The translations under genes were made by a program, and so were the position numbers. This document shows, piece by piece, positions 52,674 through 60,241 of a stretch of 64,000 bases of DNA. Where the stretch lies: contig DATKBT010000114.1 of NCBI GenBank assembly GCA_035546295.1, forward strand, positions 62,001-126,000. Reading direction: 5' to 3'. Numbering within the stretch: position 1 is the stretch's first letter; every line of letters begins with the position of its first letter. The DNA comes from DATKBT01 sp035546295 (GTDB taxonomy: Bacteria; Acidobacteriota; Thermoanaerobaculia; Multivoradales; Multivoraceae). The notes beneath the pieces are model-generated. The model saw nothing but the letters and a program-made list of their open reading frames with translations. It searched no databases and was not told the DNA's origin.

Positions 52674-54191
52674 TCAGCCTTCGGGATCGGTCGCGACCGG
52701 CTCGAGCGACACCGGATCGCGCAGCGGCAGCATGGTGGCCTCGCCGTCGATCAGCCCTTCCATCGTCGCGCGCCGGTCGGCGTCTCCCTTCTCGATCTGC
52801 TCCCACTCACCGACGATCAGCATCACCAGCCGGTCCGGATGGAGGTATTTCTCGGCGACCCGCTTCACGTCGTCCTCGGTGACCGCCGCGATACGGTCGC
52901 GGTAGTCGTACCAGTAGTCGTGGGGGCGGCCCAGGTACTCGTCGGTGGTGAACAGGTTGGCGACGGTGCGCGCCGATTCGAAGTTGCTGGGGAAGGTCTC
53001 GATGAACGATGCCTTGGCGGTGCGCAGCTCCTCGTCGCTGACCGGCTCCCTGCGGATCCGTTCGAACTCCTCTCTGGCGATCTTGGCGGCGAGCGCCACG
53101 GTCTCGCTCTTCGACTGGTAGAAGACGGTGAAGCTGCCGGGCCAGAAGGTGCCGACGCCGAATTGCGAGCCGGCGCTGTAGGCGAGCCCCTCGTCCGAAC
53201 GGATCCGCTTGGTCAGCCGCGAGGTGAAGCCGCCGCCGCCCAGGATGTCGTTCATGATCGACAAGGCAGCGTCGTCCGGGTCGTTCCAGGACTGGCGCTC
53301 CTTGCCCAGATGGCCGATCCGCACGTTCCCCTGGGGAATCTCCTTCTCGACCACGTAGACCCCCGGCTCGGGGACCGAGCGCGCCTCGGGGGGGGGCCAG
53401 GGCACTTCCTCACCCTCGCCGCCCGACCAGCTCGCGAAGCGCTGCTCGAGCGCGGGGAGCAGGCTGTCGGCAGTGGTGTCGCCGGCGACCGCGATCATCA
53501 TGTTCTGCGGTCGGAACCAGCTGCGGTGAAACGCCACCAGGTCGTCGCGCGAGATCACGGCCAGCGACTCGCCGGTCACGTGGCGCGAGGTGAAGTGCTC
53601 GTCGCCGTAGAGCAGCCACTGCCACTCCCGGCTGGCGATCTGCGCCGGGTGGTCGTTGCGCTGCTTGAGCTCCTCGAGCAGGTTGCTCTTCTCGATCTCG
53701 AGCCGCCTGGCGTCGAACCGCGGGTTCTCGAGCACGTCGAAGAAGAGGTCGAGGCACTCCTCGAGCACCGAGCTCAGGCAATTGAGGGACGCATTGCCCG
53801 ACGTGTCGCCAACCGAGGTCGAGATGTCGGCGGCCAGGAAGTCGGCTCGCTCGTCGAGCTCGTCGGGCGCCAGAGATTCGGTCCCGCCGCGACGCATCAG
53901 CGAGCCGGTGAGGTGGGCGAGCCCGACCTTCGAGGCCGGCTCGAGGAACTGACCCATGCGCACGACGATGCGGATGTCGACCAGGGGCAGCGCGTGGTCC
54001 TCGACCAGATAAACGGGGATTCCGTTGGAGAGCTCGTGGCGGAAGCTCTCGGCGCGCGGCACCTGGAAATCGAGCGGCGCGAACTCGAGCTCGCTGGGAT
54101 GGGAGACGAGGTCGTCGGCCGCGATGCTCGGAAACGCCGCCGCGAGCCAGGCCACGGCGACCACGAAGAGGCATCGAACCCTCGCGATCAC
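52674..54191 (-). CDS. M16 peptidase-like protein, inactive partner
   Basis: A 505-aa exported protein (signal LFVVAVAWLAAAFPSIAA) with two M16 halves. The HxxEH zinc site is replaced by HLTGS in VGLAHLTGSLMRRGG, so it should be catalytically dead. The second half retains RIRSDEGLAYSAGSQFGVG, the conserved R/Y pair used in substrate binding. Active/inactive M16 pairs, as in mitochondrial MPP, form a heterodimeric clamp. GTG start overlapping the stop of the active partner (GTGA). Confidence 0.9.
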   Translation of the reverse strand: MIARVRCLFVVAVAWLAAAFPSIAADDLVSHPSELEFAPLDFQVPRAESFRHELSNGIPVYLVEDHALPLVDIRIVVRMGQFLEPASKVGLAHLTGSLMRRGGTESLAPDELDERADFLAADISTSVGDTSGNASLNCLSSVLEECLDLFFDVLENPRFDARRLEIEKSNLLEELKQRNDHPAQIASREWQWLLYGDEHFTSRHVTGESLAVISRDDLVAFHRSWFRPQNMMIAVAGDTTADSLLPALEQRFASWSGGEGEEVPWPPPEARSVPEPGVYVVEKEIPQGNVRIGHLGKERQSWNDPDDAALSIMNDILGGGGFTSRLTKRIRSDEGLAYSAGSQFGVGTFWPGSFTVFYQSKSETVALAAKIAREEFERIRREPVSDEELRTAKASFIETFPSNFESARTVANLFTTDEYLGRPHDYWYDYRDRIAAVTEDDVKRVAEKYLHPDRLVMLIVGEWEQIEKGDADRRATMEGLIDGEATMLPLRDPVSLEPVATDPEG

Positions 54192-56020
54192 TGGTCACCT
54201 CCTTCGGAGAGCTCCTCGATTCGCTCGCGCAGCACCCGCAGCATCAGGTCGACGACCTTCTTCATCTCGGGGGGCGCCTGCGCCGCTTGCGCCTCCGCCT
54301 GCCCCAGGATCTGCCGGAGCTGGTCCACATCCTCCACCTCCCGGATCTGGCGGATCTGGGCCATCACGCCCTGCCGCATCTCGGCGGGCAGCTCGGCGAG
54401 CTCCGGCGGGACCTCCTCGGCGACGGTGCCCTCCTTGCGCAGGTAGTGGCCGACCAGCCGGTTCTCTGGAGCGAAGTAGGACTCGGCGACCCGCTTGACG
54501 TCCTCGGCGGTCACCGCCGCGAGCTTCTCCCCCTCCTGATTGAGCACCCGCCAGTCTCCCAGCCCGTCGTAGACGGCGAGCTGGATCATCAGGAAGAACG
54601 GGTTCTGGAGGCGCCGGTAGCTGTCGGCGGCGATGACGTTCTTGACCTTGGTCAGCTCGTCGGCCCCCACCGTCTCCTCGCGGAGCTCGGCGATGATGCG
54701 GTCCCAGGCGGCTTCGAGCCGCGCCGGCGTCGCATCCCCCTTGGTTTCGGCCGAGAAGGTGAACGAGCCGGCGTACTTGTCGGCCTGCTGGAACGCCGAC
54801 GCGCTCGAAGCGATCTCCTCCCCTTCGATCATGGCCTTGTAGAGGCGGCCGGTCCGCCCGTTGAGGATGCCGGCGAGCACGTCGAGCCGGTAGCTGTCGG
54901 CGTGGTCGAAGGGAACGGTGTGATAACGGATCTGGATCTGCGGCTGGCAGTCGCACTCCGCGTGCATCCGCTTCTCGGCGATCTGCTCGAGCTCGAGCGT
55001 CACGACGTCCGGCGGCTCCCGCTCGCCGCGCGGGATTCGCGCGAAGTAGCGCTCGGCGTGCTGCTGCACCTGGTCGACGTCCAAGTTGCCGACCAGAACC
55101 GCCGTGATGTTGTTGGGCGCGTAGTAGGTATCGAAGAACTCGTCGGCCTGGGCCTTGCTGATCACCCGCAGGTCCGACGGCCAGCCCACGGTCGGCCAGG
55201 AGTAGGGATGGGCCTGCCAGAACATCGCGTTGAACAGCTCGTCGAACTTGCCGGTCGGCGTGGATTCGGTGCGCAGGCGGCGCTCCTCGTAGACCACGTC
55301 GCGTTCGGCGTAGAACTCCCGGAACACGGGCTCGAACAGCCGGTCCGACTCCATCCAGAACCAGAGCTCGACCTTGTTGGCGGGCACCGTGATCAGGTAG
55401 ACGGTCATGTCCGAGTTGGTGAAGGCGTTGAGGAACGACGCTCCGTTCTGGGTGTAGATCTGGTCGAACTCGTCCTTCTTCATCAGCCCCCGCTGCCGCT
55501 CGACCAGGTCGTCGAAACGCTGCTGGAGCTCGACCAGCTCGGCCGGCCGGCCGGCCGGGTCGTAGGGGTCGCTGATCTCGCCGGTGCGCCAGCGCTCGCG
55601 CTGCTCGCGGTAGATCTGGCGGATCTTCTCCTGCAGGGCCTCCTGCTCCACGATCACGGCCAGGTCGCTCTCGATGTCGGTGGTGCCGATCGTGCGCGTC
55701 CCCTTGAACATCATGTGCTCGAAGAGATGCGCCATGCCCGTGATCCCGGGCCGTTCGTTGGCGGAGCCGACGTGCGCCACCCAGCCCGCCGCGACCGTGC
55801 TCATCTCCGGGCGCGGCACCAGCAGGAAGCGCATGCCGTTCTCGAGCTCGAAGGTCTGAACCGGGACCTCCGCCTTGGCCGGCTCGTCCGCGACCACGGC
55901 GCTCACGGGCGCGGCGAGAGCGGCGAGAGCGGCGAGAGCGGCGAGCATGCAGACCGCGAGGACGGCCGCGAACGGCGCCGCGGTCGGCGCGAGCAGGAGA
56001 CGAGGGAGTTGTATCTTCAT
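54188..56020 (-). CDS. M16 zinc peptidase, active subunit
   Basis: A 610-aa exported peptidase. Signal peptide with four 9-bp repeats encoding LAALAALAALA. The zinc site HxxEH is intact in GMAHLFEHMMFKGT, with the downstream Glu in ERDVVYEERRLR. Large insertions for an M16 (residues about 110-175 with many Glu/Arg) and a C-terminal helical tail of about 70 residues rich in Glu and Gln. ATG 56020 after AGGA, 8 nt. It partners the inactive subunit just downstream; likely periplasmic oligopeptide processing. Confidence 0.92.
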   Translation of the reverse strand: MKIQLPRLLLAPTAAPFAAVLAVCMLAALAALAALAAPVSAVVADEPAKAEVPVQTFELENGMRFLLVPRPEMSTVAAGWVAHVGSANERPGITGMAHLFEHMMFKGTRTIGTTDIESDLAVIVEQEALQEKIRQIYREQRERWRTGEISDPYDPAGRPAELVELQQRFDDLVERQRGLMKKDEFDQIYTQNGASFLNAFTNSDMTVYLITVPANKVELWFWMESDRLFEPVFREFYAERDVVYEERRLRTESTPTGKFDELFNAMFWQAHPYSWPTVGWPSDLRVISKAQADEFFDTYYAPNNITAVLVGNLDVDQVQQHAERYFARIPRGEREPPDVVTLELEQIAEKRMHAECDCQPQIQIRYHTVPFDHADSYRLDVLAGILNGRTGRLYKAMIEGEEIASSASAFQQADKYAGSFTFSAETKGDATPARLEAAWDRIIAELREETVGADELTKVKNVIAADSYRRLQNPFFLMIQLAVYDGLGDWRVLNQEGEKLAAVTAEDVKRVAESYFAPENRLVGHYLRKEGTVAEEVPPELAELPAEMRQGVMAQIRQIREVEDVDQLRQILGQAEAQAAQAPPEMKKVVDLMLRVLRERIEELSEGGDQ

Positions 56021-56061
56021 CGTTTGATTCCTGTGCTTGCGGTCGAACGCGGCGTCGGTGG

Positions 56062-56613
56062 TCAAGAGATCGGCCCCAGCGAGCGCAGGTACGACCAGAT
56101 CGCGCGCGCGTCCTCTTCGGTCATACGGAACGGTGGCATCGGCGCCAGCGGCCTGGTCTCGTTGCGCGTCAAACCGATGCGCAGCAGCCGAACGAACTCC
56201 TCCTCGGTGTAGCCCGGCACCCGCTTCAGGTGCGGCGCCATGAACGCCCAGCGGGGGCCGGTGTACGGGCTCTCCACCGGTACCGGTCCTCCCTCGAGGA
56301 GCCGCTGCTCGAGCAGCTCACCCCGCCGATCACGCGGCGAGTGGCACTGGACGCACATCGCGACGTGGTGGACCAGATACCTCCCCCGCTCGACCCGGTC
56401 TGGCGCCACGCCGGCCGCCGCGGCGTCGGCGGGCGCTTCCGCGGAGGTCCGCTCGGGGGTCTGCGCGGAAGAGCCGGCGGCCGCCGGGGCCAGGGCGAGC
56501 GAGACGGCGGCGGAACAGACGAGGGCGAGCCGGAGGAAAGCCGCGGGAGCCAGGGCGGCAGGAACGAGAGCGACAGAACGAAGCAACGGACGTTGGGGCA
56601 TCCGGGAGAACAT
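56062..56613 (-). CDS. Exported class I cytochrome c
   Basis: A 183-aa cytochrome with a signal peptide (LRLALVCSAAVSLALAPAA) and one heme c site CVQCH in YLVHHVAMCVQCHSPRD; a late Met in LAPMPPFRMTEEDA is the likely axial ligand. The end, DARAIWSYLRSLGPIS, is the usual terminal helix. GGAGG precedes the ATG by 10 nt. It is immediately upstream of the M16 pair on the same strand; the link is unclear. Confidence 0.88.
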   Translation of the reverse strand: MFSRMPQRPLLRSVALVPAALAPAAFLRLALVCSAAVSLALAPAAAGSSAQTPERTSAEAPADAAAAGVAPDRVERGRYLVHHVAMCVQCHSPRDRRGELLEQRLLEGGPVPVESPYTGPRWAFMAPHLKRVPGYTEEEFVRLLRIGLTRNETRPLAPMPPFRMTEEDARAIWSYLRSLGPIS

Positions 56614-56738
56614 CGAGCACGACCTCCAGTGGGTTCTTGGCGGGGCGCAAGGGGAACGGGCGCGGTCCGCTCGGGCGTCGCCGGGCTTCGGGCGGCGGCG
56701 GCGCAACCATATCAGCGCGCTCTCGCCAGGTTCGATCC

Positions 56739-57220
56739 CCGCGGCTCGCCGACTCCGGCCTCGCGGTGCTGTCACGCTTGGAGATCGTCGAGGCGGAGAG
56801 CATCGTCTGCCCGGCCGGGGCGAGCCGCGGACCGTCCTCCGGTGCCGGCTCCGAGGGCCTTCGGGGCAGGTCCTCGACGTGTACACGCTACATCTCAGCG
56901 CCTGGGGCGTCCTCAACGCCCGGCGTCGCGGACGGCAGCTGGCGCGAGCTCTGGAGGTGATCGCCGGCGGCAGCACGCCGATCGTGGGCGGCGACTTCAA
57001 CGCCGGGCTCGACGGCGAGCTGCGCGCCCTCGCCGACGCGCGGCTGGTTCCGACCCTCGACGAGGGCGTTGCGACCTATCGTGGCTGGGGCGGCCGGAGC
57101 TACGACCACCTGCTGGTTTCGCCGGAGCTCGAGATCTGTACGTCGCACGTGGAGCGAGCCGGGCCCTCGGATCACTGGCCGGTCCTCGCCGAGGTCGCGC
57201 TCCCCGAGCTCCGGCGATGA
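56739..57220 (+). pseudogene. Truncated, frameshifted endonuclease/exonuclease/phosphatase (EEP) gene
   Basis: Only the C-terminal two thirds of an EEP domain is readable. One frame has RLADSGLAVLSRLEIVEAES to about 56810. The other resumes with EPRTVLRCRLRGPSGQ, VYTLHLSAWGVLNA, IVGGDFNAG (catalytic DxN), GWGGRSYDHLLVSPEL, and the closing SDHWPVLAEVAL (Asp-His). The N-terminal metal-binding Asn/Glu region is missing; the divergent cytochrome gene begins where it should be. The stop at 57220 overlaps the phospholipase D gene (ATGA). DNA loss plus a -1 shift indicate decay. Confidence 0.65.
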
Positions 57221-58542
57221 GCGCCCGCCCCCGAACCGGGGCCGAGAAGGAGAGACGGTGGCGACGCCGGGTTCAGGTCCCCGCTGTGCTCGCCGTCATC
57301 GTCGTGATGCTGATCGTCCTGCTCTCCTTGGTCCTGTGGTCGGTGCTCAACCACCGCTCCTTCTCCCTCACCGTGGCGAAGCTCGAGCCACACGACATCG
57401 CCGCGCAGCTCCCTTCGATCGTGTCGCTGAGCGTCGGATCGCTGATCGAAGGCAACCACATCGAGGTCGGCCACAACGGCGCCTTCTTCGATCGGCTGCT
57501 GGAGGACGTCGCGGCCGCCGAGGGCTCGATCCACATCGAGACCTTCGTCTGGTGGACCGGCGAGATCTGCGAACGGGTGGCGGAAGCGCTCGCCGGCAAG
57601 GCGCGGGCGGGAGTCGAGGTGAGGCTGCTGGTCGACGCCAGGGGCGGCAAGCGGATGACCGACCGCGTTTCGCGACCTCCTCGAGCAGGGAGGTGTCGAG
57701 CTCGAGCTCTTCCACCCCCTCGACCTGCGGCACATCGGCCGATTCAACTTTCGGGACCACCGCAAGATCGCGGTGTTCGACGGCCGGATCGCCTACCTGT
57801 TCGGTCACGGCTTCGACCAGAGCTGGACGGGCGACGCCCAGGACCGCGACCACGTCCGCGACACCTTCGTTCGCATCCGCGGACCGATCGTCAACCAGAT
57901 CCGGGCGGTGTTCTTCGAGAACTGGGTGCAGACCACCCGTACGCTGCCGGCCGGGAGGAGCTACCTGCCGAAGCTCGAGCCGGTCGGCGACACGACCGCA
58001 CACCTGGCCTGGTTCCAGCCGATCGGCGACCTGTCCTCGCTCGAGATCCTCTACAGCGTCGTCATCGCCAGCGCCGGCAGCGAGGTGCTGATCCAGAACC
58101 CGTACTTCGTGGTCGAAGCAAACGCCCTCGATCTCTTTCGCCAGGCCGTGAACCGGGCGTGCGGGTTCGCGTGATGCTGCCCGCAACCGACGCCACCGAC
58201 CACGCGATCGTCCAGCACGCCAGCCACCAACGCTTCGAGGAGTTGCTCGAAGCGGGCGTCGAGATCTTGGAATACGATCGGACGCTGCTCCACCAGAAGG
58301 TCATGGTCGTCGACCGCATCTGGTCGTCGGTGGGCTCGACGAACTTCGACGACCGCTCCTTCGAGCTGAACGACGAGATCCAGATCGGCATGCTCGACCG
58401 GCGCATCGCGGCCGAGCTCGTTGCCGCGTTCGAACGGGACGCAGAGCACGCGACGGTGCTCACCCTCGAGCAGTGGAAACGGCGGAGCATGTGGCACCGG
58501 CTGATCGACCGCGCCGCCTACCTCTTCAACGAGCAGCTCTGA
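57217..58542 (+). pseudogene. Cardiolipin synthase-like phospholipase D with two frameshifts
   Basis: An N-terminal membrane helix (VLAVIVVMLIVLLSLVLW), then PLD folds with both HKD motifs: HRKIAVFD (first) and HQKVMVVD (second), plus GSTNFDDRSFELNDE. The reading frame breaks near 57667 (one extra base) and returns to the original frame near 58160 (one base lost), so about 165 codons lie in another frame. As written the protein is truncated after about 150 residues. Either two assembly indels or a decaying gene; the neighbouring EEP remnant favours decay. Intact it would synthesise cardiolipin from phosphatidylglycerol. Confidence 0.75.
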
Positions 58543-58720
58543 CCTTCCGCGGGCTGTCATCGGCCGGCGCTGCGATCCGAGCCCGGCGCCTGACTCGGGA
58601 ACGGCGGGCGCGCCGCCACGTCGACGCCATGTCGCGGCTTGACCGTGGCAGGCGGCGCGGCTAGCGTGGCGGCTCGTTCGCGCCTCGAAGCTCCCGTACC
58701 CGAGCGCTGGAGGACCTCCA

Positions 58721-59284
58721 ATGGCCTGGATCGAGATCACGCCGCCCGAGCGCGCCACCGGCCTCCTCGCCACCGTCTATCGCCAGGCAATGGAGCGAGC
58801 CGGCCGCGTCTTCAACGTGCTCCGCATCCAGAGCCCGCGCCCGCACACGCTCGCCGCGTCGGTCCGCCTCTACGTCGAGGCCATGCACTCGCCGCGCAGC
58901 CCGCTGAGCCGGGCGCAGCGGGAGATGATCGCGACCGCGGTGTCGCGCGCCAACGACTGCCACTACTGAACGCGCGCTCATGGCGACGACCTCCGGGCCG
59001 AGGTCGCAGGGGTCGAAGGCGGGGACCGCCTCGCGGAGGCGGTGATGAGGGACTACCGCGAGGCCGAGCTCTCTTTGGCGGACCGCGCGATGCTCGATTT
59101 CGCGATCAAGCTGACGAAGCGGCCGGGGGAGATGACCGAGGACGACGTGGCCGGCCTGCGCGCCCACGGCTTCGACGACGTCGCGATCCACGACGTCGTC
59201 CAGATCACGGGTCTGTTCAACTACTTCAACCGCCTGGCGGACGGGCTCGGCATCGACGACGAGCCGGACTGGAAACCGCGGTAG
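58721..59284 (+). CDS. AhpD-like/CMD-family peroxidase-related enzyme, predicted selenoprotein (in-frame TGA at codon 83)
   Basis: A 187-residue protein if TGA (58967-58969) is read as selenocysteine; 82 residues if it stops. The ATG at 58721 follows a strong GGAGG, 7 nt. The family motif E-x11-C-x2-C-x3-H reads REMIATAVSRANDCHY, TGA, TRAHG: Cys80 and His87 are in place and the TGA falls exactly on the second redox Cys. Downstream the same frame runs 104 more codons with normal family content (SLADRAMLDFAIKL, VVQITGLFNYFNRLADGLG) and ends in TAG. Sequences of this group are thiol-dependent peroxidase-related proteins. A hairpin follows at SECIS distance. A mutated Cys codon (TGC to TGA) is the alternative. 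Confidence 0.8.
58987..59006 (+). promoter_or_regulatory. Candidate bacterial SECIS hairpin
   Basis: CGACCTC (58987-58993), 6-nt loop CGGGCC, GAGGTCG (59000-59006): a perfect 7-bp stem. The stem begins 17 nt after the TGA and the loop, with G at 58995-58997, lies 25-30 nt after it, within the usual 16-37 nt window for SelB-dependent recoding. Confidence 0.6.
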
Positions 59285-59318
59285 GCGCTCGGCGAAGGCC
59301 GGCCGTAGACAGCAGACG

Positions 59319-59483
59319 ATGGCACCGAGACTCGGCCTGTTCATCGGCCTGTTCATCGGCCTGTTCTGGCTGACCATGACGGGTCTGCTCGTCTGGCCCG
59401 AGGTCCACCTCGACGGAGCTGCGCAGCGCATCGGATCAGGGGGCGGCTCGGCAGGAACCGGCCGGACAGGGGCGGACGGGTGA
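59319..59483 (+). CDS. Small 54-aa membrane peptide coupled to the ABC transporter
   Basis: A short reading frame: MAPRLGLFIGLFIGLFWLTM then TGLLVWPEVHLD and a Gly/Ser/Thr tail. One membrane helix, encoded partly by three 12-bp direct repeats (CGGCCTGTTCAT type). Its stop overlaps the ATPase start in the GTGA manner seen at real gene junctions here, which supports translation. No ribosome site is evident. It may be a small subunit of the exporter; unconfirmed. Confidence 0.5.
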   Translation: MAPRLGLFIGLFIGLFWLTMTGLLVWPEVHLDGAAQRIGSGGGSAGTGRTGADG

Positions 59484-60241
59484 GCATCGCCGCCCCGCCC
59501 GCGCTCGAGCTGTCGGGCCTCACCAAGCGCTTCGGCGAGCACACCGCCGTCGACCGGCTCGACCTCACCCTCGGGCAGGGGGAGTTGTTCTGCTTCCTGG
59601 GCCCCAACGGTGCCGGGAAGACGACCACGATCAAGATGATCACGGGCCTCGTCCGCCCCAGTGCCGGCGCGGCCACGGTCGGTGGCTGCGACATCCAGAG
59701 CGACCCGATCGGCGCCAAGCGCCGGCTCGGCTACGTGCCCGACCACCCCTACCTCTACGAGCGCCTCACCTGCGGCGAGATGATGCGCTTCGTCGGCGGG
59801 CTCTATCGGATCGACGCCGCGGTCGCCGCTCCCCGCATCGCCGAGCTGCTCGAGACCTTCGAGATCGCGCACGTCGCCAACCGGCTGGTCTCCGATCTCA
59901 GCCACGGCATGCGCCAGAAGCTCTCCTTCGCCTGCTGCTTCCTCCACGCACCCAGCGTCGTGGTGGTCGACGAGCCCTGGGTCGGCCTCGATCCCAAGAA
60001 CATCCGCCGCGTGAAGGACGACCTCGTGACGCGCACCCGCCGCGACGGGCTCACCGTCTTCATGTCGACCCACAGCCTGGCGATCGCCGAGGAGCTCGCG
60101 GATCGGGTCGGGATCATCCACCGCGGACGGCTCCTGCGTCTCGGCACGGTCGCCGACGTCAAGGCGCTCGCCGAGCGGCCCGGCAACCTGGAGGACGTCT
60201 TCCTCGAGCTCACCCGCGACGAGGAGGCGCCGCCGGCGTGA
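59480..60241 (+). CDS. ABC exporter ATP-binding protein
   Basis: A 253-aa ABC ATPase. Walker A LGPNGAGKTTTIKMI, Q-loop region YVPDHPYLYERLTCGEMM, signature LSHGMRQKLS (variant of LSGGQ), Walker B VVVVDEPWVGLD, H-loop MSTHSLAIAEELADR. Family CcmA/multidrug-type ATPase of two-gene exporters. GTG start overlapping the small upstream gene; its stop overlaps the permease (GTGA). The ATPase likely drives the large permease that follows. Confidence 0.93.
   Translation: MSIAAPPALELSGLTKRFGEHTAVDRLDLTLGQGELFCFLGPNGAGKTTTIKMITGLVRPSAGAATVGGCDIQSDPIGAKRRLGYVPDHPYLYERLTCGEMMRFVGGLYRIDAAVAAPRIAELLETFEIAHVANRLVSDLSHGMRQKLSFACCFLHAPSVVVVDEPWVGLDPKNIRRVKDDLVTRTRRDGLTVFMSTHSLAIAEELADRVGIIHRGRLLRLGTVADVKALAERPGNLEDVFLELTRDEEAPPA

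Noticed and set aside
56720..56745. GGTTCGATCC resembling a tRNA T-loop
   Set aside because: No matching acceptor or anticodon stems; it lies at the EEP remnant.
57217..58542. Selenocysteine or recoding explanation for the PLD gene
   Set aside because: The discontinuities are frame changes, not in-frame stops, and no slippery site or pseudoknot is evident.
58721..58969. Reading the gene at 58721 as an 82-aa complete protein
   Set aside because: The family needs the helices after the CxxC; the downstream frame is continuous and homologous, so a stop here would remove half the domain.
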